Made by a program: the position numbers and the translations under genes. From assembly GCF_003576645.1 (NCBI RefSeq), contig NC_044916.1, positions 2,054,776 to 2,118,775 of the forward strand: 64,000 bases of DNA, in the 5' to 3' direction. The DNA comes from Ipomoea triloba. Taxonomy: Eukaryota > Streptophyta > Magnoliopsida > Solanales > Convolvulaceae. This document shows positions 57,381 through 64,000 of this stretch, one piece after another; position 1 is the stretch's first letter; every line of letters starts with the position of its first letter. The notes under the pieces were generated by a model that saw only the letters and a program-made list of their open reading frames with translations, was not told the DNA's origin and searched no databases.

Positions 57381-57811
57381 CAATTTTATATACACAAAAA
57401 TACAAATCTTTTCTTGTCTATTACCATCTCCTGCGCTCCATTCCCCATAGCCTAACATAAAAGGCCAATGCTTTTCTCTCCTTCAAGATTGAGCCACTGA
57501 AGTTCCCAGCTTTATTCGGTAGTGTAAGTATTCTTGAACCCCCCTCTCATCTGACACTGTGATTCTTGTTGTCTGTGTTTTATCTGTTCTTTTCATGACT
57601 TGCCTTTCTGGGTTATTGGAGATCAGTGTGAATGTGAATCTGAGTTTGTTATAGAGAATTGTTTTCTGGATCTGTATTGCTGGGGAATGGTGGGATAGGC
57701 CCAGCATTTTTGTTGTTGGGATTGGGTTTATGAAAAGGGGGAATGGATTAGAACAGGAAAGATTGCATTTTGAACATCAGATTTTGATAGAGAGGAAACC
57801 TTTGATCTGTG

Positions 57812-58097
57812 TTGATGACTTGGTAACCACAATGATACAAGTTCGACTCCCGGTGGGAGCAGTCTATTTATATTCTTGGTTTGAGCCAGTCAGTTATGAG
57901 TTTTTTGGTCTTCTTGGTTTGAGCCAGTCAGTTATATGAGTCTATTGGTCTTTTGGTTTGAGCCAGTTATGAGGCAACTTAGGATGGTTTACCTGCTTGA
58001 TCTTTTGCCGGTTAGGGTCACAATATCACAATATGGGTTTGTCCAGTGCCTCGGGTAGGGGTTTGCTGGTTTTTCTTGTCACCCAAAAAAACCTTTG
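57812..58097 (+). mobile_element. SINE family 2 (best copy, in T-protein 5' UTR intron)
   Basis: The head 'gttgatgacttggtaaccac' with B-box 'caagttcgactcccggtgggagc' is a near-canonical pol III B-box (GTTCGACTCC). The body has 'tcttggtttgagccagtcagttatgag' repeated three times, and the end is 'cacccaaaaaaacc'. Confidence 0.7.
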
Positions 58098-58243
58098 TAT
58101 GTGTTAGACTAGGTTGTTGGCTATGGTTTGTTTTATAGTCTTGGTGGGATTATAGTAGCAGATGTTATGGTCCATGGGTAGGTAGCTGAATTTAATTCTG
58201 AACTTTATGGTGCAGATACTATCTGATAGGATATTTTGTGAAG

Positions 58244-60436
58244 ATGAGGGGAGGAGGATTGTGGCAACTTGGACAATCGATTACTCGCCGCTTGGTGCAG
58301 CAGGCTGACAAGAAGACTATTGCTCGAAGATGCTTTGCGTCGGATGCTGATCTTAAGAAGACTGCTCTGTATGACTTCCATGTTGCCAATGGAGGCAAAA
58401 TGGTGCCATTTGCTGGCTGGAGTATGCCAATTCAGTACAAGGACTCGATTATGGACTCGACGGTGAATTGCAGGGAGAATGGCAGTCTCTTTGACGTTGC
58501 GCATATGTGTGGTCTGAGCCTCAAGGGGAAAGATTGCATCCCGTTCCTTGAAAAGCTCGTGATTGCAGATGTTGTTGGGCTTGCTCCGGGGACTGGGACT
58601 CTAACTGTTTTCACGAATGAGAAGGGAGGTGCGATTGATGATTCCGTGATCACCAAGGTCACTAACGATCACATATACCTCGTCGTGAATGCAGGGTGCA
58701 GGGACAAGGATCTTGCGCACATTGAAGCACATATGAAAGCATACACGTCAAAAGGCGGGGATGTTTCATGGCACATCCATGACGAGCGGTCTCTTCTGGC
58801 CCTGCAGGTTAGCTTTCTGTGATGCTTCGTTAGGTTTATACACATGGACCCCACCCGCTTTATTACTTTAGGCGATAATGTTAGGGATTTCATTCGAATA
58901 TGATGTTGAAGAGTATTAAGCTATGCTAGTAATAAGGCGTTTCATTCTCGACCATGAGCTTGTGATAGCATAATCCGCATTTTATCTTGTAAATACTTTC
59001 GTGTGAAATTTTGCCACCACACACTCCATCGGAAGCCTCTTCAAGGTTTCATGCCATTTCATGTTAATTCTTCGGGTGCAAAGAGGCTAGTGATATTTAT
59101 AAAGCATTTTCTTGACACGTTTGGTTCAGGGTCCACTTGCTGCCCCGGTCCTTCAACATCTGACACCCGAGGATTTAAGCAAGATGTACTTCAGTGACTT
59201 CAAGATATTGACTATCAATGGGGTCTCGTGCTTCCTCACAAGAACAGGGTATGTTCCTTTCCGTGCTTATCCCTTTTCTACAGTCGAGTAATCACCGCTA
59301 ATTCTTTCGGATGGATAGACACTGGGCCACGAACATTAACGAGCCTTTACTTGCAGTTGTGCTAACCACCTAACCCCATTAAGAGCTGCTAACCAGCTTG
59401 TTGTATCCTTAGCCTCTTCAAAAATTTATTTGAATCGTAAAATGACTGAACAATATAGTTTCAATTAGGCTTTAGTTAACTTATCATCGAGTGGCATTCA
59501 CCGTATATTATTTATATTTACTCATTTGACCGTTGGCTGTAGACCATCACGAGTAATATCTGTACTTCATAATTGTTTTCTTTACTTTGGGGTGACGAAG
59601 GAAACCCGTTGCCACTAAGCGAGGGTGTGTACTAGTAAATCCTGCCTTGTGACCCTAGCTGGCAAAGGACCATAAGAAGGTAAACCAGCCTAGGTTGTTT
59701 ATAGCTGACCGGCTTAAACCAAGAAGGTTGGGATTCGAATTTCGAACTCGTGACCTTGTGGTTACAAGTTTGTTTCTTTAGCCATCTTTGCGGGGTTACC
59801 CCATTATTCTTGACTTGTGTGACCTGTGGAAGTTCCAGTCGGATATAGACCGTCACGAACTAATCTCTGTGTTTCATGGTTGTCGTAAGGTATACTGGTG
59901 AAGATGGATTTGAAATCTCGGTGCCTTCAGAACATGCAGTTGACCTCGCGAAAGCTATTCTTGAAAAATCAGAAGGGAAGGTGCGGTTGACAGGGCTGGG
60001 GGCACGAGACAGCCTTCGCCTCGAGGCAGGCTTGTGCTTATACGGCAATGACATGGAGCAGCACACGACGCCAGTGGAAGCGGGACTCACATGGGCGATA
60101 GGGAAGAGAAGAAGGGCGGAAGGAGGCTTCCTTGGGGCCGAGGTGATCCTGAAACAGCTCGAAGAAGGCCCGAAGATCAGAAGAGTAGGCTTCATATCCT
60201 CGGGTCCACCAGCGAGGAGTCACAGCGAGATCCAAGACGACAAAGGGCAAAACATCGGGGAAATCACCAGCGGAGGGTTCAGCCCTTGCCTGAAGAAGAA
60301 CATAGCGATGGGGTACGTGAAATCTGGACTGCACAAAGCGGGCACAAACGTCAAGATCGTGATCCGAGGGAAGTCCTATGAGGGAGTTGTTACAAAAATG
60401 CCTTTTGTCCCAACAAAGTACTATAAGCCATCTTAA
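58244..60436 (+). CDS. GDCST: Mitochondrial aminomethyltransferase (glycine cleavage T-protein)
   Basis: Three coding exons: 58244-58807, 59130-59248 and 59890-60436; 409 aa, the usual plant length. The N-terminal [20 protein letters not shown], then ARRCFAS, is a mitochondrial presequence. The folate-binding GCV_T domain (about residues 35-300) shows [51 protein letters not shown] and [16 protein letters not shown]. The C-terminal GCV_T barrel spans about residues 310-400 ([20 protein letters not shown]). The enzyme moves the aminomethyl carbon to tetrahydrofolate, releasing ammonia, in photorespiratory glycine decarboxylation. The start is the ATG at 58244; a GTG two codons upstream is not used. 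The 5' UTR has an intron (donor about 57534, acceptor about 58215) holding a SINE. Confidence 0.96.
59590..59780 (-). mobile_element. SINE family 2 copy (T-protein intron 2)
   Basis: Reverse orientation: 'gaccctagctggcaaaggaccataagaaggtaaaccagcctaggttg', then 'gctgaccggcttaaaccaagaaggttgggattcgaatttcgaactcgtgaccttgtggttac'. The reverse strand gives a B-box-like 'gttcgaaattcgaatcc'. Confidence 0.6.
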
Positions 60437-60639
60437 TTTTCTCTCTTCTCTGTCATTCACAGTTTCCATGTTTTCTCCTAACTGTAACTGCAGAATGCTT
60501 CTTTCTGGAAATGAACCCACCTGCAGACTTGCTTATATCTCCCAATTATGTCTCATTTTATGTTCAATGCCTTGCTTGATCCAGCAGGAACTGGTTTTAT
60601 GCTTCTCTTGAATTTATATAATAAACAGTAATTCTTTCT

Positions 60640-61400
60640 TCCCAAGGGCCCCCACGTCTCAACCCGAGAGAGTATTTGGGAGGATGTAAATCCTCCGTTG
60701 AACAGAGGCTAGGAGTCACCAAGTCAGTTGGAAAGGTTTTTGGTAAGACACAGCCTGCCAGACAGAACTAATGGGCAACATGTTTGCTCATTCATGTCCG
60801 CCTTCAAAATGAAGTTAAAACGTTAATCTACGAGTGGGAGGCCTTCAATTCTTATCGGGATCCGGAGTCTTTCGAGAAAAAGTCCCATCCTTCAATATCA
60901 TGATTGGGTCGACCAGACCAGATCATGAGCGAATAGAAAATAAAAAATGTACATAGAGGATGTAAATCCTCAGTTGAACAGAGGCTAGATCGTTGCGTAC
61001 TGCGTACAAGTAGCCCTCTCACTTTGAGAGGTTGTTTCCACACTGTCGCTAGTAAGATTCACTTTGAGAGGTTGAGCAGTACGAGTAGCCCTCTCACTTT
61101 GAGAGGTTGTTTCCACACTGTCGCTAGTAAGATTCGATTCCCCTCTCACTTTTAGAGGTTGTTCTCACACTACCGCTGGTAAGACTCGACCCCTGAACTT
61201 GATCCCTCTCTCACTTTGAGAGGTTGTTTCCACACTGCCGCTAGTAAGATTCGATTCCCCTCTCACTTTTAGAGGTTGTTCTCACACTACCGCTGGTAAG
61301 ACTCGATCCCTGAACTTGATCCCTCTCTCACTTTGAGAGGTTGTTTTCACACTGCCGCCTGGTAAGACTCGATCTTTGGTCTTTCTTTCAAAACTTCATC
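60640..61400. repeat. Tandem repeat downstream of the T-protein gene
   Basis: At least six imperfect units of 'ctctcactttgagaggttgtttccacactgccgctagtaagattcga' between about 61015 and 61380, with a higher-order pattern of alternating 'tttgagagg' and 'ttttagagg' types. Earlier, 'aggatgtaaatcctc.gttgaacagaggctag' occurs twice (about 60681 and 60958). No coding frame. Confidence 0.7.
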
Positions 61401-61419
61401 GTTGTAATCAACTGAGCTG

Positions 61420-62865
61420 TTCATGCAAGTTAATAAACAGTAATTCTTGATGCATCGAAAGGGATAACTTAGTGAGTAGAGTACAATTCGCGTATCAGAA
61501 GGCCACATGTTCATTTGCTAACACTATTATATCAGTTAAGCTCGTTATACCTGGTCTTTATAGTGCACTTTATCTCTTATATGTTATTTATAAGTTATTA
61601 CACAAGAACAAATAATGACTGCATCTTTCTTTCCTAATTTTTTTTTTTTAAAGATCCGACATGAAGCTCTTGTGTCGGACCCAGTCCAATGCTGTCCGGA
61701 CCGTCCGGTTGACCCAATGACCCATTCCACAAAAGGGACAAAATGGGAAGAGAATATTCAGAATATTTTGTGGTATATTTAATTAATTAAATAGAGTTGG
61801 TTGGATACACCGCAATGGGATGCGGCCATTGCCCATTGATCAACCTGTTTGTTCGTCAAAGATCCATTATTGATCGGGTCGAGTTTCCACAATTTTTAGA
61901 TAATATATACTCATCGATTGTTTATGAATTAAAGTAAAAATAATAATCTATTTAGTAATCAAATATTTCGTATATTCGAATTAATTATTGTTTATCAATA
62001 TAATAAAGTGTAAATAAAACTAATGGAAATTATATAACGGTATAATGATATCAAGGATACTAATGTTTGTTTTTTTAGGATAATCTCTAGCCAAGTTAGT
62101 ATGGCAGTTAGTTTAATAATCACAATGATAGGGAACATTCTTTAACCATACGTATCTCGGGATTTGCACATAAGACCGAGATGGTTATTTTCCGAACATT
62201 TTTTTTACCACCTTGTCCCTTTCTCGATCCGAGCCTAATTGGAGAATAACCCCTATAAGATTCGTACTTGCGTTCTATACTCGAATTACAACCCCCAAAT
62301 ACCTACGATCAGTACAGATATCCCAAGCTTGAACCATTATTTATTAAAGGAACTATTATAGCCCGATCACATTATTCGACCACATCCTAATAATGCGAAA
62401 GTAAGGAATCTCATAACATGCGGGCTCATCGAGGTTGTTCTCATTGTGACCAGTGCATGCAAGACACATAGTGCAAATTCTGTGCATTCAACATGTCCCC
62501 TTCAGGCTTCTATATAAGGCGCATTAAATGTCAGAAGGAGGGACTTTTATTCATACCATACTTTAACCTCGAGAACATCTTATCACACACGTTTACCCTA
62601 CTCGAGACAATACATAATACTCAATACACCAAACACAATACTTCAACGTATTTACTACATCACACAAGATTCTAAATTCATCTTCGTATGGGAGTTGTTT
62701 ATTTATTTTTTTTTTTGATTTGAACGGGTCAATTATGAAAAATCTAGATTAATTTAGTTTATTGTCGTGTCGTCCTTCGCTAATTATAATCACAAGATAA
62801 ATTTTACTTATAGCGCACATTCAAATATGGATGGCGGACTTTCTAAGTAAATAAAAGAGTCATTT
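61420..62865. other. Intergenic DNA without a recognised gene
   Basis: AT-rich. A SINE-family-2-like 3' piece is at about 62735-62825. The short frame 62493-62675 has no recognisable content. No RNA gene is seen. Confidence 0.5.
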
Positions 62866-63364
62866 CCATTTTTGGTCCTACTGTTATTAGGACATTGCCA
62901 ATTTTAGTCAACTTCATTAATTTTTGCCACATTGCGGCCAGTCTTATTTAGTCCTTGCCACTTTTAGTCCACCGTTAAATTTTTTGTCAAATAACCATCC
63001 AAAACAAGGGTATTTTGGTCTTTTCATGCTTTGATCATCTTCTTAACCTTTTGCAGTAGTTTTCCTTACACATTTTCATCCAATGAAGAGGTCCGACGAA
63101 AGCTGTGGCTCACATGGCTTTCGTTGGACCTCTTCATTGGATGAAAATGTGTAAGGAAGACCACTGCAAAGGGTTAAGGAGATGACCAAAGCATGAAAAG
63201 ACAAAAAATACCCTTGTTTAGGACGGCCATTTGACGAAAATTTTAACGGTGAACTAAAAGTGGTAAGGACTAAATAAGGCTAGCCGCAATGTGACAAAAA
63301 TTAATGAAGTGGACTAAAATTGGCAATGTCCCAATAACAATAGGACAAAAATGGAAATGACTCT
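62866..63364. mobile_element. ~500-bp near-perfect palindromic foldback element
   Basis: 'agagtcatttccatttttggtcct' at the left is matched by 'aggacaaaaatggaaatgactct' at the right. The two arms (about 235 bp each) pair almost throughout, around a short centre 'gaaagctgtggctcacatggctttc' near 63100-63123. No coding capacity. The transcript would form a long hairpin. Confidence 0.85.
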
Positions 63365-63681
63365 AAATAGAATATTTTAAATCTTTAGTAAACAATATAA
63401 TATATTTGTTTGTTTTTTTTTGAAAGAATAATATATTTGTTTGTTATAATAACTAAATAAGTCAAAAAAAAAATGTTCATAATTCTATATTTTAACCCTC
63501 CCCCAATTTTGAATAGGTGGTGGATCCGGGTTGTCCAAACGGAGCCTCCGCCTCCTACAGAGTACAGACTCCATGAAATTTCCACATATATGGAAGCCAT
63601 GTGTAAAGCGTTTCACATTAGTAACTGACCAGCGCGAGGGAAAGAAAGAAAGATTCCCTCTTTTCTTGGAGAGAATCAGAA

Positions 63682-63753
63682 ATGGGGTCAATAGCAAAGA
63701 GAGGCTTGCAGAACTACCTGCTACAGCTCCAGCAACATCCTCTCAGAACAAAG
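63682..63753 (+). CDS. PMP22: PMP22/Mpv17-family peroxisomal membrane protein, first exon only
   Basis: ATG at 63682 opens a 24-codon exon, MGSIAKRGLQNYLLQLQQHP followed by LRTK. It ends at a GT donor (63754). This matches the start of plant peroxisomal membrane protein PMP22 (a Mpv17/PMP22 four-helix family member), in which the QRYLxQLQxHPLRTK stretch leads into the first membrane helix. The remaining exons lie beyond the window. A longer frame in another phase (63531-63935) is not the gene. PMP22 sits in the peroxisome membrane with a proposed pore-like role. The neighbouring T-protein also serves photorespiration, but this adjacency is probably chance. Confidence 0.8.
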
Positions 63754-64000
63754 GTCAAGCCTTTCTCAGATCTTTCTTTTGCATTTTGAGCTTAATTGTG
63801 ATCTGGGCAATTTCAATTTCAATTTTGAAACCCACTTTTCTAAATTTTGGGGTTTTTTTAATCGTTTGTTTGGTTTGGAAAGGTTTCCCCTTTTTGTTGT
63901 TAATTGCCTTTACCTGTTTGATTTTTGAGGTTTGATCATTTAGGGAGGTGGAGGTGGGGTTTTGGAGCTTCAGTGTTTTTTTTTTTTTTTTTTTTTTTAA

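Noticed and set aside
58238..58243. Upstream GTG start adding two residues to the T-protein
   Set aside because: The ATG at 58244 gives the usual MRGG-type start, and plant nuclear genes rarely start at GTG.
60038..60520. 160-aa minus-strand frame and 111-aa frame at 59860-60195
   Set aside because: Antisense to T-protein exon 3.
63531..63935. 134-aa plus-strand frame near the end
   Set aside because: It crosses the first PMP22 exon in the wrong phase and then runs into intron; the 24-codon exon in the other frame matches the known PMP22 start.

Overview
The window is nuclear DNA of a flowering plant. Genes have many exons with GT-AG introns, the DNA is very AT-rich, and there is a dense load of plant MITEs, tRNA-derived SINEs, hAT/MULE/Helitron pieces and Copia and LINE relics. 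The protein set (SKU5-like, GARP-EAR factor, mitochondrial T-protein, UTP6, PMP22) fits a eudicot. I cannot name the species from sequence alone. Several single Ns and one 25-N run mark joins in a draft assembly, and exact or palindromic duplications sit right beside them.

Layout. 0-10.5 kb: three minus-strand genes for small secreted six-cysteine peptides that resemble the late-nodulin/NCR class. Each has a 52-nt signal-peptide exon, a phase-1 intron and a conserved TATA region. They are spaced by hAT, Copia, SINE and MITE debris. 14.0-18.0 kb: an eight-exon SKU5-similar (multicopper-oxidase-like) gene. 18.9-37.3 kb: a tandem cluster of small GARP (MYB-like) transcription-factor genes with a C-terminal EAR-type tail. 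Two copies are intact (24.2-27.7 and 34.6-37.3 kb) and three are broken (19.0, 20.4-22.2 and 31.8 kb). The cluster is interrupted by a MULE-like element with a 9-bp target duplication, a 1.1-kb hAT element whose empty site survives in a paralogous flank, and a 211-bp tandem/inverted array made of the last exon. 38.9-47.8 kb: a gene for a small secreted glycine-rich protein, present twice in an exact 1.66-kb repeat, followed by Helitron-like AT-rich DNA that contains a minisatellite, an inverted copy and a second exact 2.1-kb repeat. Much of this is probably assembly duplication.

48.7-64 kb is a gene-rich housekeeping stretch. It holds UTP6 (ribosome biogenesis, with three site II motifs upstream), a conserved plant protein of unknown function on the minus strand, mitochondrial glycine-cleavage T-protein, a foldback element, and the first exon of a PMP22/Mpv17-family peroxisomal membrane protein that runs off the end.

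The most interesting content is the NCR-like peptide trio, the decaying GARP-EAR cluster with dateable transposon insertions, and the unrecognised glycine-rich secreted protein. No operon-like functional unit is present, as expected in a plant. All exon boundaries are my own reading of splice sites and reading frame, without transcript support.
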